Origin: Ketobacter alkanivorans
GTDB lineage: Bacteria; Pseudomonadota; Gammaproteobacteria; Pseudomonadales; Ketobacteraceae
DNA: 64,000 nt
NCBI RefSeq assembly: GCF_002863865.1
Contig: NZ_CP022684.1
Coordinates: 4,841,990-4,905,989, forward strand
Direction of reading: 5' to 3'
The position numbers were made by a program, and so were the translations under genes. Each line of letters opens with the position of its first letter. The stretch's first letter is position 1. Positions 8,678-16,835 of this stretch are shown one piece after another. The notes beneath the pieces are model-generated. The model was given only the letters and a program-made list of their open reading frames with translations. It did not search any database and had not been told where the DNA came from.

Positions 8678-9259
8678 ATGAATAAATTCGTAGAATCGAT
8701 AATAGAAGCATCCGATAAGGCTCATAAAGAGCTTGAGCGTGGAATAGGGAGAGGAAAATTACTTTTTTCTCCAGGGTATTTTTCTAGAAAGGCAATTCGA
8801 ATAAGTCAGGACCAGCTTAGCAAACTGAGATACGTTGTTATGATGGTTGGGTTCTTATTGGTCGGCCTTGGAATGCCTGCCTACTTGCTTGGAAAACTAT
8901 ATCCTGTGGCTACTGAGTATGCGTTTGTAATAGGTGTTGTCGGTTCCCTTGTATGTTTTCAGTTGTATAAGAGGTGGTTGTTAAGAAGTAACGAGGTTAT
9001 ATGCCTAGATACATACGCCGTTGCAATATATGTTAAGTGTTTAGCGAAACAGTTGAGTATCTCATATATTGGCTCGTTGGCAATTATGGCCTTTTCAATT
9101 TGTGTGATGGTTTCGTTTGGAACATTGTATTTTTACAGTAACGGTTTTCTGCTGTTTGCTTGTTTTCTTGCGGCACTGTTCCTATTAAGTTCTTATGCAC
9201 TGGTTGCATTTATTGCAACATTGGCTTTGCGAGTTAAATACGAATACTGGGGTGCCTAA
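8678..9259 (+). CDS. four-TM membrane protein, 193 aa
   Basis: Not recognised. A soluble, helical N-terminus (about residues 1-50, charged, IIEASDKAHKELERG) precedes four membrane helices at about 53-73, 79-96, 128-150 and 155-182. The start ATG is two nt after the R' box of R11. It is the only gene of its cassette and lies just after seven R cassettes; any transcript must come from within or beyond them. Confidence 0.75.
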   Translation: MNKFVESIIEASDKAHKELERGIGRGKLLFSPGYFSRKAIRISQDQLSKLRYVVMMVGFLLVGLGMPAYLLGKLYPVATEYAFVIGVVGSLVCFQLYKRWLLRSNEVICLDTYAVAIYVKCLAKQLSISYIGSLAIMAFSICVMVSFGTLYFYSNGFLLFACFLAALFLLSSYALVAFIATLALRVKYEYWGA

Positions 9260-9367
9260 CAAGTTGGTCAACGGGAACCACCTACGCTCCACAAGCATGT
9301 GGTTCGCTGCGCTCACGTTACCACATGCTTGTGGAGCTTCGGCGGTCCCGTTACCAAAGCGTTAGCA
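9254..9367 (+). repeat. attC, type A
   Basis: R'' GCCTAAC (9254-9260), R' GTTAGCA (9361-9367). The second arm reads CATGCTTGTGGAGC, slightly off the type A consensus. Confidence 0.9.
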
Positions 9368-9387
9368 ATTTCACGAGAATTCCATAT

Positions 9388-9831
9388 ATGTACGGTGTAT
9401 TACTATTTTTACATATTATCGGTGCGACGATTTGGACCGGTGGTCATATAGTCCTTTCTGTTGTGATTCTTCCAAGATCACTGAGGCATCGGTCTCCGGA
9501 AATATTGTTAGATTTCGAAAAAGTTTATGAAAAGATAGGTATGCCTGCCTTGATTATTCAAATTGCTACAGGGCTTGCATTATCCTATAACATGCTGCCT
9601 AGCGTGAAGGGGTGGTTTGATTTGGAAAATCCATTAACTCATGCACTTTTGTTAAAGTTTGTTTTACTTTTAATTACGTTCCTGTTCGCACTTCATGCTC
9701 GATTTAGGGTGATTCCGCGTTTGTCTCCTGAAACACTTAAACTAATGGCGTGGCACATAGTTCCTGTCACGATCATGTCCATATTGTTCGTATTTGCGGG
9801 TGTTTCAGTTAGAACGGGTTGGTTGTATTAG
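9388..9831 (+). CDS. CopD-like four-TM membrane protein, 147 aa
   Basis: The start at 9388 is preferred because the upstream in-frame codons fall in the attC. The product has four membrane helices. The first contains LHIIGATIWTGGHIV with two histidines, and others carry LHARFRV and MAWHIVPVT, an arrangement seen in CopD/DUF2269-type proteins, where membrane histidines bind heme or copper. A role in copper uptake or resistance is only a family-level guess. Single gene of its cassette. Confidence 0.75.
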   Translation: MYGVLLFLHIIGATIWTGGHIVLSVVILPRSLRHRSPEILLDFEKVYEKIGMPALIIQIATGLALSYNMLPSVKGWFDLENPLTHALLLKFVLLLITFLFALHARFRVIPRLSPETLKLMAWHIVPVTIMSILFVFAGVSVRTGWLY

Positions 9832-9839
9832 TGGCCTTT

Positions 9840-9954
9840 TGCTAACAAGTCGTTCAACGGGACCCAGCTACGCTCCAGTGGTTTTTGCATTGGCTGCGCC
9901 AATTATTGCACAACCCACTTCCGCTCCGCCGGTCCCGTTAACTTCGCGTTATGC
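9840..9954 (+). repeat. attC, type B-like
   Basis: R'' TGCTAAC (9840-9846), R' GTTATGC (9948-9954); outer stem GGGACCCAGC, arms TGGTTTTTGCA and TGCACAACCCA with mismatches. Confidence 0.88.
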
Positions 9955-10066
9955 GGCTTCAGGTGCGGTGCTGTTAGAATTGGAGTTTAAAACCCCATGG
10001 ATTTCAGTGGGTCGAAAATGATGAATTCACGTATAAATATTCCATAGAAAGAAAAAGACAACAGGG

Positions 10067-10219
10067 ATGGGTATCAAAATGAAAAAGACCTTGGTTAAGA
10101 TTGGAGTGGTTTTGTTAATATCGTTTAGTGCTTATGGCTGCAAAACATATTTTGGTGGGTATTGCATCGGGAACGAATGTTATTGCCCTGGAGGTATTGG
10201 ATGGTGTCCAGCCCAATAA
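10067..10219 (+). CDS. small cysteine-rich, exported or lipoprotein-like peptide, 46-50 aa
   Basis: This short gene is the only convincing one in the cassette 9949-10536. It begins at ATG 10067 (50 aa) or, with GGATGGG placed as ribosome binding site, at ATG 10079 (46 aa). The product starts MKKTLVKIGVVLLISFSAYGC, a basic-then-hydrophobic export signal ending in Cys that loosely fits a lipobox. The mature part holds five more cysteines in about 28 residues (CIGNECYC, GWCPAQ). Flanking stretches 9955-10066 and 10220-10428 show no other gene. The family is unknown. Confidence 0.6.
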   Translation: MGIKMKKTLVKIGVVLLISFSAYGCKTYFGGYCIGNECYCPGGIGWCPAQ

Positions 10220-10428
10220 GGTAGTGAATCAACATATAAAATTGCGGCTAGATTTAAACAAATTTCACTTCTCTGAAAGAACAATAGTTTGAGTGGTTTT
10301 GATGCATTGGTGTCAATCTAAATTCAATTTAATTGATTAGAGCTGTTCACAGTGAATAGCAAAGTAATCCATTTTTATATAAGTTTTAAAATGGGTTTGC
10401 TCAATATCAGTTTTAGAGTGCAAAAAGC

Positions 10429-10542
10429 ACATAACAAGTTGGTCAACGGGAACCGCCTACGCTCCGCAAGCATGTGGTTCGCTGCGCTCACTTTACCACA
10501 TGCTAGCTCCTCTACGGCGGTCCCGTTACCAAAGCGTTAGAG
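10429..10542 (+). repeat. attC, type A
   Basis: R'' ACATAAC (10429-10435), R' GTTAGAG (10536-10542). Confidence 0.9.
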
Positions 10543-10988
10543 CACATATTCGTCAGGCTGATTTTTAGCAGTTTGGTGGTTGGTTTTGGGCGTGTGGTCG
10601 ATGAACACGGTCAAAACAAAAAACCTAAAAAACACATTGGCAGCAAACCATTGGTCTTCACTGAGCGGGTGCTTAAACTAGTCACTTGCTCCAGGTTTGT
10701 TTCAAAGCCAAGTCAGGTTGGGTGGTCCGCTTTCGCATGTGATGGCATAGTGCCATACGACTGGTTTTGGTTTTCTTTTGTACACCACCGAGCGTAATGG
10801 GTGTTTAAAGTTCACGCTCTTGTTTTTAAAACCAATTTTAGTGGTGGTTAAAGGGTAGGGCAGGTGTTGCAGGCTCTTGCTCTAACAAGTCGTTCAACGG
10901 GACGGCGCTACGCTCCATTGGTTTGTGCATTCGCTGCGCTCATTGTTGCACAAACCAATTCCACTGCGCGCAGCCCGTTAACTTCGCG
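10537..10988 (+). repeat. R12: gene-less repeated cassette, 452 bp
   Basis: Isolated copy between the small Cys-rich cassette and the pentapeptide cassette. Hairpin at 10742-10756, loop TAG. Confidence 0.85.
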
Positions 10989-10994
10989 TTAGGC
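10880..10994 (+). repeat. attC, type B (of R12)
   Basis: R'' CTCTAAC (10880-10886), R' GTTAGGC (10988-10994). Confidence 0.9.
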
Positions 10995-11000
10995 AATAAG

Positions 11001-11369
11001 ATGAAGCATCGGCTATTTAAACAGAACGATTTGAAGTCTGAAGATTGGGACGAACAATATTACAAATATTGTGAGTTTAACGGTCTTGATATGTATGGTT
11101 TAGACATCGGTTCTGACTTTGTTAGTTGTGAGTTTATAAACGTAGAGTGGTATTGGGGACTTTTTAATATTTCTAATTTTATGCAATGTAAATTCACGAA
11201 CTGTGTATTTAGAGGAACTAGCTTTTCTGGTTGCAGGTTCGTAGAGTGTGAGTTCCTAGACTGCAATTTTGTAAAAGATAACCTCGGTAGTGGTTGTAGC
11301 TTTAGTGATTCAATTGATTATGGGTCAAAAGTTATTAATTGCACTGGTTACGGCGTTCGCAAGGGTTAG
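11001..11369 (+). CDS. pentapeptide-repeat-like protein, 122 aa
   Basis: The start at 11001 lies six nt after R'; longer readings cross the attC. From about residue 24 the sequence repeats with a five-residue period and aromatic or hydrophobic residues in the centre position (CEFNG, CEFIN, CKFTN, CVFRG, CRFVE, CEFLD, CNFVK), as in the right-handed beta-helix of pentapeptide-repeat proteins. Some members mimic DNA and protect gyrase; this one is short and unusually cysteine-rich, so a Qnr-like function should not be assumed. Single gene of its cassette, directly after R12. Confidence 0.78.
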   Translation: MKHRLFKQNDLKSEDWDEQYYKYCEFNGLDMYGLDIGSDFVSCEFINVEWYWGLFNISNFMQCKFTNCVFRGTSFSGCRFVECEFLDCNFVKDNLGSGCSFSDSIDYGSKVINCTGYGVRKG

Positions 11370-11483
11370 CCTAACAAGTCGTTCAACGGGACGGCGCTAC
11401 GCTTCATTGGTTTGTGCATTCGCTGCGCTCATTATTGCACAAACCAATTCAGCTGCGCACCGCCCGTTAACTTTGCGTTATGT
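11369..11483 (+). repeat. attC, type B
   Basis: R'' GCCTAAC (11369-11375), R' GTTATGT (11477-11483). This is one of the few type B sites attached to a gene-bearing cassette. Confidence 0.9.
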
Positions 11484-11525
11484 CTCTCCATGTTCCATTC
11501 TTTCTAAGTGATTCGGGTTGTAGTA

Positions 11526-11909
11526 ATGGAAAAAATATTAAGATGGATTTTATTGGCTATAGCTTTAGTCGCGGTTGTTACTGGATTGAACGTCATATTC
11601 GGCGGGTCGGCATCTGTACCTGGGGCAGTAGGTGGTGCTGGTGCTACTCATGATAACGAGATGCGATTTTTTGCAGTATTTTGGGTTGGTTATGGTGTGT
11701 TCAATTTTTGGGTGTCTAGAGATCTCGGCTCTCGCATAGGTTTTATACCTGGTATTGCAGCGTTATTTTTCCTTGGTGGTGTTGCTAGGCTTATTTCTAT
11801 ATTGCTTTCTGGTTTACCGTCTACACCGCTAATCGGAGCAACAGTATTAGAGCTTGTTGTTCCACCTATTTTATTGTTTCTGTATTACAAACAGAAATTA
11901 CCAACATAA
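11526..11909 (+). CDS. DUF4345-family membrane protein, 127 aa
   Basis: The product has four hydrophobic helices. Family landmarks are a small-residue first helix ending in GLNVIFGGSASVPGA, then DNEMRFFAVFWVGYG, a LGGVARLISILLSG segment and a C-terminal ELVVPPILLFLYYKQK. DUF4345 members are small inner-membrane proteins of unknown function. A GTG at 11508 could add six residues; ATG 11526 is preferred. Single gene of its cassette. Confidence 0.8.
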   Translation: MEKILRWILLAIALVAVVTGLNVIFGGSASVPGAVGGAGATHDNEMRFFAVFWVGYGVFNFWVSRDLGSRIGFIPGIAALFFLGGVARLISILLSGLPSTPLIGATVLELVVPPILLFLYYKQKLPT

Positions 11910-12017
11910 CAAATTGGTCAACGGGAACCACCTACGCTCCACAGGCATGTGGTTCGCTGCGCTCACTTTACCACATGCCTGTTCCACTACGGCGGTCCCG
12001 TTACCAAAGCGTTAGGC
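11904..12017 (+). repeat. attC, type A
   Basis: R'' ACATAAC (11904-11910), R' GTTAGGC (12011-12017). Confidence 0.9.
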
Positions 12018-12051
12018 AACACCAAGGTTCAAACTAAAGATTTGACATGCG

Positions 12052-12778
12052 ATGGATCAACTTAATTTTGAAACAGACAACGGCCTAGAAATCTTTGGTC
12101 CGAACACGCTGGTATTTGCTATTGATGATACTGGCAATGAGAGATTCAAAGATCCAGCGCACCCAGTGTTTGGATTAGCTGGGTGCGGATTTATGGTGAT
12201 CGACTATGTGAGGCTGATTGATGGTCCATGGAGTAATTTGTGTAATCGGCTGTTTGGATCAGTAGAAAGACCACTTCATGCATCCGAAATTCAATTTACA
12301 AGAGATCAAATAGAAGGGCTTTCGGAATATTTTAAAAGTTACGAGTTCTTCAGGGTTGGCGTGACTACTCGCCATGAGATTTCAAACGAAACTGAAGAAT
12401 CTATTATTGATCTATTGGGTAATGCATTACTAGCAAGGTTATGCGATGTGGGTCAGTGGGCAATATTTGATAGATTTGTGATCATCATTGAGGCATCTGA
12501 TAGGGTGGAGAATAGAATCCTTAGAAGCTTGTCGAACAAGGAGCTAGAAAGAGGGGATTCAAGAATTAAAGTTGAGCATAGCTGTTATGCCTAAATCTGC
12601 GTGTTTTCCGCCTATGGAAATTGCTGACTTTATTGCTCACACATGTGGAGCTCAGGCGCGAGTAATGAGACAGGGCAAGGCGAAAGAAAGAAAGGACTTC
12701 AAGGTGATATTTAAAAGTATCAACGAGAAATTAACGAGCTTTATGCATATAACCAACATCAAGTACAGCGATGCCTAA
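12052..12778 (+). pseudogene. DUF3800-domain protein, frameshifted
   Basis: Frame 1 from ATG 12052 encodes a DUF3800 N-terminus (FAIDDTGNERFKDPAHPVFGLAG, with the acidic pair near residue 25) and runs to a stop at 12594. The expected C-terminal part, PMEIADFIAHTCGAQARVM, which supplies the conserved late acidic residue of the family, is in the next frame and ends at 12778 just before the attC. Reading joins smoothly if one C is removed near 12571 (GAGCATAGC to GAGATAGC). DUF3800 proteins have an RNase H-like appearance and occur near defence and mobile genes. It is either a recent single-base inactivation or a sequencing error. Confidence 0.75.
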
Positions 12779-12886
12779 CAAGTGCATACACAGGAAGCCA
12801 ACTACGCGCCGCCAATTGTGGTGCGCTACGCGCACTTTACCACAATCGGCTCTGCTCCGTTGTCTCCTGTGATGCAGGCGTTAGAA
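12773..12886 (+). repeat. attC, singleton type
   Basis: R'' GCCTAAC (12773-12779), R' GTTAGAA (12880-12886). The outer stem ACACAGGAAGCCAAC is unlike types A and B. Confidence 0.88.
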
Positions 12887-12936
12887 ATCCGTCGGATATT
12901 AATGAAACATTACATTAATGAATAAGGATAGCTTTT

Positions 12937-13339
12937 TTGTACGGTTTAATTGCATTGCTTGGTTTGATTTCAATTGGTCATCTCTCTCTGAAAGCAGATT
13001 AGAAATCTAAAACCGTTAGAGGATGAAGTTGGGTATAAAGATGAATTCTCGCTGTTAGAGTTGCTTTTATATGTAAATGTAGGCGTGATATTTGTTTACC
13101 TGATTGTGTTCGTTTTCTATGAGATGAAGGCTCTAATAGTTGCGGGTTTACTGGCTATTCTGATTTATGCTCTCTTTAAGTTTAAATCAATCGTGAATAG
13201 TGCAGAGAGTGATACATCTAGTCCTGCATTTAAGTATTTAGACGGTCTTGAAGGCGGCTTTAATGTAATACTTTCAAGTACATTATTCATTGCATTCACC
13301 TATATTTTTTATTTGGGTTTGAGTTACGGCATCACATGA
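12937..13339 (+). pseudogene. membrane protein, probable single-base frameshift
   Basis: A TTG at 12937, eight nt after AAGGA, starts a frame LYGLIALLGLISIGHLSL that stops at 13011. A second frame, open from 12992, continues KQIRNLKPLEDEVGYKDEF and then the 92-codon part from 13061 with three membrane helices. The two join if one A is removed from the AAA at 12991-12993. The full product would be about 133 aa with four membrane helices. A start at TTG 13061 alone has no ribosome binding site. Family unknown. Confidence 0.55.
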
Positions 13340-13340
13340 T

Positions 13341-13454
13341 TTCTAACAAGTTGGTCAACGGGAACCACCTACGCTCCGCTAGCATGTGGTTCGCTGCGCT
13401 CACTTTACCACATGCTAGCTCCGCTCCGGCGGTCCCGTTACCAAAGCGTTAAAA
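13341..13454 (+). repeat. attC, type A
   Basis: R'' TTCTAAC (13341-13347), R' GTTAAAA (13448-13454), arms CTAGCATGTGG and CCACATGCTAG. Confidence 0.9.
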
Positions 13455-13485
13455 CTCACATGTGTAAGATTTTCAGCGTACTTGA

Positions 13486-13704
13486 ATGGATATAATCTTC
13501 GATCTAATTGTTCGTATAATAATGAAGCTATCGATAGGGTCGATGTTTGATGATCAGATAACAGAGAGCGACTTTGTAGGTTGGGCTATTGTAGTATTTT
13601 TGGTGTATATATTTTTATCAAATTTGGCATATCGAATACGAAGGCGACGATCTTACAATAAAGAAGATCGTGCTAAGAGTATGAAGAAAAAGGGTGAGAA
13701 ATAA
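13486..13704 (+). CDS. small single-TM membrane protein, 72 aa
   Basis: Not recognised. There is an amphipathic N-terminal helix, one strong membrane segment at about residues 31-50 (VGWAIVVFLVYIFLSNLAY), and a highly basic tail (RIRRRRSYNKEDRAKSMKKKGEK), which places the C-terminus in the cytoplasm. The rest of the cassette, 13705-13814, shows no gene and runs into a truncated attC at the IS256 element. Confidence 0.65.
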   Translation: MDIIFDLIVRIIMKLSIGSMFDDQITESDFVGWAIVVFLVYIFLSNLAYRIRRRRSYNKEDRAKSMKKKGEK

Positions 13705-13814
13705 ATTCATTTTGGTTTGTATAATTTATGGGGCGACATAAGTTTGGTGACTGGGCATCTGGTTTTGATAGAGCCATTAAATTACAGATTTTCGGTACTT
13801 GGTCGAGTATCTAG

Positions 13815-13843
13815 TTTTAACAATACGGTCAACCGGACCGAGG
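13815..13843 (+). repeat. attC fragment cut by IS256-family element
   Basis: TTTTAACAATACGGTCAACC is the left part of an attC (R'' and outer stem). It stops at GAGG where the IS begins, and no matching right half is found on the other side of the element. Confidence 0.65.
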
Positions 13844-15132
13844 GCGTTCAAAATTCTGTGTCAGCCTAGCGGCGTCATAAGCTGATGTATTTCTCCAGCC
13901 GGTCTGGGAAGTGGATTGTGAGCTGTGACAGCGTCAGGTTCCAGTTCTGTATCGGGTGAGTCCATCGCTCAGTGGCTTTGAGTATACCGGCATACAACAG
14001 CTTCAGTAAGCTGTTTTCATTAGGGAAGCCGCCTTTCGTCTTAGTGAGTTTGCGGAACTGGCGGTGTACAGCCTCGACAGCGTTTGTCGTGTAGATCGCC
14101 TTCTGCACGTAATCCGGGTACTTAAAGTAAGTCGATAACGTCGGCCATTTACTGCGCCAAGACTGGATTACCATTGGATATTTGTCGCCCCATTTGGCTT
14201 CCAGGTCGTCCAAGGCAATTTCTGCGGCGTTGAGGGTGGTAGCCTTGTAAACGCACTTCAGGTCACTCATGAAGGCTTTCTGATTTTTGGAGGCAACGTA
14301 CTTCATGGAGTTGCGGATCTGGTGGATGATGCAGTGCTGAATCTCGGTGTCGGGGTAGATGGTCTCAATGGCTTCAGGGAAGCCTTTCAGGCCATCCACG
14401 CAGGCAATCAGAATATCTTTTAGGCCCCGGTTGTTCAGGTCGGTCAACACAGATAGCCAGTGGTGAGCACCTTCCTGATCCGATAAATACAGGCCCAGCA
14501 GCTCCTTCTTGCCTTCGATATTGAGGCCCAGAATGGTGTAGATAGCCTTGCTGACATAGCGGCCGTTTTCCTTGATCTTGTAGTGAATCGCATCCAGCCA
14601 GACGATCGGATAGATAGCCTCCAGATCTCGCTCACGCCATGCCTGAAGCTCTGGGAGAAGCTTGTCGGTGACAGCATTGATGGTACCATTGGAAAGCTCG
14701 ACACCGTAGAGATCGGCAATATGGCCGCGGATGTCCTGATAGCTGTTACCCAGGGCAAACAGAGCCAGGATCTTGCGTTCCAATTCATCGGTGAGGTGAG
14801 TCTGGTTCTTTTTGACCAGCTGGGGTTCGAAGGTGCCAGACCGGTCTCTGGGGGTATCCAGCTCAAAGCTGCCCGTAGGGCCTTTTATGGTCTTGGAAGA
14901 CTTGCCGTTCTTACGGTTAGGGGCTTCCTCGTTGGCCAGATGCTCTTCCAGCTCGGCCTTCATGGCGGCCTCAGTGAGCTGTTTGATCAGGGGTGTCAGG
15001 ATGCCGTCCTTGCCAGTGAGGTCTTGGCCTTCACGCAGGGCTTTGAGGGCGGCTTCCATATCGAAAGTAGGTTTGGTCATAGGTCATCTCTTTTGGTCTA
15101 ATGATAAAGAAATGACACAGAATTCTGAACAC
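13844..15132 (-). mobile_element. IS256-family insertion sequence, about 1.29 kb
   Basis: The ends are 13844-13863 and 15113-15132; they form 20-bp inverted repeats with 18 matches (GCGTTCAAAATTCTGTGTCA against GTGTTCAGAATTCTGTGTCA). One intact transposase is on the - strand. The flanks (GACCGAGG and TACCAACA) show no 8-9 bp target duplication, which suggests a deletion or recombination beside the element after insertion. Confidence 0.85.
13875..15080 (-). CDS. IS256-family transposase, 401 aa
   Basis: Full-length DDE transposase of the IS256/MULE type. YPIVWLDAIHYKI holds the first Asp, LIACVDGLKGFPEAI the second, and the catalytic Glu is in IYTTNAVEAVHRQ. The HCIIHQIRNSMKY block is the C/H-x-x-H signature of the family. 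It lies inside matched inverted repeats and is probably functional. Its GC content is higher than that of the surrounding cassettes, fitting recent arrival. Confidence 0.93.
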   Translation of the reverse strand: MTKPTFDMEAALKALREGQDLTGKDGILTPLIKQLTEAAMKAELEEHLANEEAPNRKNGKSSKTIKGPTGSFELDTPRDRSGTFEPQLVKKNQTHLTDELERKILALFALGNSYQDIRGHIADLYGVELSNGTINAVTDKLLPELQAWRERDLEAIYPIVWLDAIHYKIKENGRYVSKAIYTILGLNIEGKKELLGLYLSDQEGAHHWLSVLTDLNNRGLKDILIACVDGLKGFPEAIETIYPDTEIQHCIIHQIRNSMKYVASKNQKAFMSDLKCVYKATTLNAAEIALDDLEAKWGDKYPMVIQSWRSKWPTLSTYFKYPDYVQKAIYTTNAVEAVHRQFRKLTKTKGGFPNENSLLKLLYAGILKATERWTHPIQNWNLTLSQLTIHFPDRLEKYISL

Positions 15133-15246
15133 TACCAACAAAGTGGTCAACCGGACCCAGCTACGCTCCGCCAACATTTGATTCGCTTCGCTCATTTTAT
15201 CAAATGTTGCCTCCGCTACGCAGGGCCGGTTACCACAGCGTTATGA
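15133..15246 (+). repeat. attC, type A variant, directly beside the IS
   Basis: R'' TACCAAC (15133-15139), R' GTTATGA (15240-15246). The arms CAACATTTGATTCG and ATCAAATGTTG pair. The first base of R'' is the first base after the IS end. Confidence 0.8.
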
Positions 15247-15266
15247 AATCACGTAATTCACGCACT

Positions 15267-15926
15267 ATGAAAATTATCGCTTACAAATCTAACAGCATGA
15301 TTGCATTTATCTTTGGCTTGACTGCTTTTGTTTGTATATTTCTGAGTGATGGGAATCACCACATTAAGCAGTTAGGATTTGGGTTTGTTTTTATCTCAGT
15401 AATATTCGGCTTGCATTCAAAATATCGTGCAAAATTTGATAAGCGATATAGGTCTGAGTTCCCACTCACCATATACGATGATAAGGTTTGCTGGGGGTTG
15501 TTTGGTAACGTGTATTTTGGAAGTGTTGAAGATATATCACTGGTCGGCAATAAGCTTGTTATCTCTAATGCAGGCGCAGGTTATAAATTTCATATAGTCG
15601 AAGATCAAGAGCAAAAAATTCATGATTTAAAACACAAATTAGATGCATTTCGAAATCAACTCTCAATGAGGACTCCACAGAAAGGTATAGGAATCTCTTA
15701 TTCAGGAACAAAAATGAAAATATTACTATCTTCAGATGATATCGATATTCCTTACCTAAACTACTTGGTTTCAAATATCGATCGTCAATTGGTGATTTCT
15801 GAATACACGGTGTCTTATTCAGATAGCGAAAGTGTTAATTATGGAAATATTTCAATTGCTCAGCTCTGTGAAAAGATTCATAACAAAGTGTTCAAGCGGA
15901 CCCGGCTACACTCCAATGGTTTGTGA
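15267..15926 (+). CDS. two-TM membrane protein ending inside its attC, 219 aa
   Basis: Not recognised. Two N-terminal membrane helices (about residues 10-28 and 35-53) are followed by a cytoplasmic region with a PH-like alternation of strands (FPLTIYDDKVCWGLFGNVYF...). ATG 15267 is preferred over 15243, which sits in the upstream R' box. There is no stop before the attC: the frame runs through R'' (TCATAAC read as HN) and ends at TGA 15924-15926, so the last 14 residues (KVFKRTRLHSNGL region) are encoded by attC sequence. Confidence 0.68.
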   Translation: MKIIAYKSNSMIAFIFGLTAFVCIFLSDGNHHIKQLGFGFVFISVIFGLHSKYRAKFDKRYRSEFPLTIYDDKVCWGLFGNVYFGSVEDISLVGNKLVISNAGAGYKFHIVEDQEQKIHDLKHKLDAFRNQLSMRTPQKGIGISYSGTKMKILLSSDDIDIPYLNYLVSNIDRQLVISEYTVSYSDSESVNYGNISIAQLCEKIHNKVFKRTRLHSNGL

Positions 15927-15990
15927 TTCGCTTCGCTCATTTTATCACAAACCATTTCCGCTACGCCGGTCCGCTTAACACAGCGTTATA
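15878..15990 (+). repeat. attC, type A/B relative
   Basis: R'' TCATAAC (15878-15884), R' GTTATAA (15984-15990); outer stem AAGCGGACCCGGC and GCCGGTCCGCTT, inner arms AATGGTTTGTGA and TCACAAACCATT. Confidence 0.87.
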
Positions 15991-16044
15991 ACCCCGATCA
16001 TATCCAAAACTTACTCCGCACCATGAGACACTGATTCTAGATAA

Positions 16045-16356
16045 ATGAAACATATACTTGTGATCGGATTTGCATTCTCAGTCATCTTTCCAATCGTATT
16101 GCATGGCTTGTATTCTCCAGATATGCGTGATTTTAAAATTTATGAAAGCTATGCGGATTCTTCGGGTGAGATTCAGCAGCGAGAAAAAGAGCAAGTTATG
16201 TATCCAAAGTCTAGCGGTGTGTATAGTCAGTATTGGCAGTTTTGGGGGTTAAGGCAGGGTATTACTAGATGGTTCAAATTTTCATTATTCTGTTATTTTA
16301 TGGTAATTCCATTTCTGATGGCCTTGTCATGCTGTATTAAGGCAAGTAAAAATTAG
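16045..16356 (+). CDS. two-TM membrane protein, 103 aa
   Basis: Not recognised. One membrane helix at about residues 4-22, an acidic and polar central region of about 55 residues that should face the periplasm, and a second helix at about 78-97. Only gene of its cassette. Its attC is split by the IS3-family element downstream, so this cassette can no longer be excised normally. Confidence 0.68.
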   Translation: MKHILVIGFAFSVIFPIVLHGLYSPDMRDFKIYESYADSSGEIQQREKEQVMYPKSSGVYSQYWQFWGLRQGITRWFKFSLFCYFMVIPFLMALSCCIKASKN

Positions 16357-16397
16357 CCGAATTCATACAACCAATACAAACAGTTAACCCATTTTAG

Positions 16398-16423
16398 TTA
16401 TAACAAGTCGTTCAACGGGACGG
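16398..16423 (+). repeat. attC type B, left part, split by IS
   Basis: R'' TTATAAC and the outer stem up to GGGACGG. Rejoining to 17677 restores a standard type B sequence, GGGACGGCGCTACG. Confidence 0.85.
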
Positions 16424-16478
16424 GGAGGTTCCCTCGGTTCAGTAGACACTTAGACCTAACAATCTAGGAGTCAAAACA

Positions 16479-16835
16479 ATGCCAAAACCAGGCCCAAGAA
16501 CGACCTACAAGTACACAGATAAGTTTAAAGCTACAGCAGTCAAATTAAGCCAGTTACCTGGAGTCCAATCCAACGATGTGGCAGAGTCTCTTTGTATTCA
16601 TCCGCTTATGCTCTCGCGTTGGCGTAAACAAGTGAGAGAAGGACTAGTTATGTCAAAAGGTATTGATCTCGACAGTGAAACCGCTGCTGAACTAAAACGA
16701 TTAAGAAAGCTAGAGAAGGCCCATAAGCGCCTTCTTGTTGAACATCAAATTTTAAAAAAAGCAATCGAGTGGGATTCAAAGCGAAAGCAGACATCTTCCA
16801 GTTCATCTACGATCACGAAGAAGAACTCCCGGTAG
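16479..16835 (+). CDS. IS3-family OrfA (HTH protein), 118 aa
   Basis: Helix-turn-helix protein of the IS3 transposase: YTDKFKATAVKLSQLPGV, then a recognition helix region (HPLMLSRWRKQVREG), then a leucine-zipper-like coiled coil (LKRLRKLEKAHKRLLVEH). Near 16753-16761 there is an A7G run (TTAAAAAAAGC) where a -1 frameshift would fuse OrfA to OrfB. The ribosome binding site is AGGAG about eight nt before ATG. Confidence 0.92.
   Translation: MPKPGPRTTYKYTDKFKATAVKLSQLPGVQSNDVAESLCIHPLMLSRWRKQVREGLVMSKGIDLDSETAAELKRLRKLEKAHKRLLVEHQILKKAIEWDSKRKQTSSSSSTITKKNSR

Noticed and set aside
10352..10540. 62-codon + frame ending in the attC at 10429-10542
   Set aside because: Half of it is attC sequence shared by many sites; the rest has no start signal.
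14583..15246. Long + strand frames opposite the IS256-family transposase
   Set aside because: They mirror the intact minus-strand transposase and have no features of their own.
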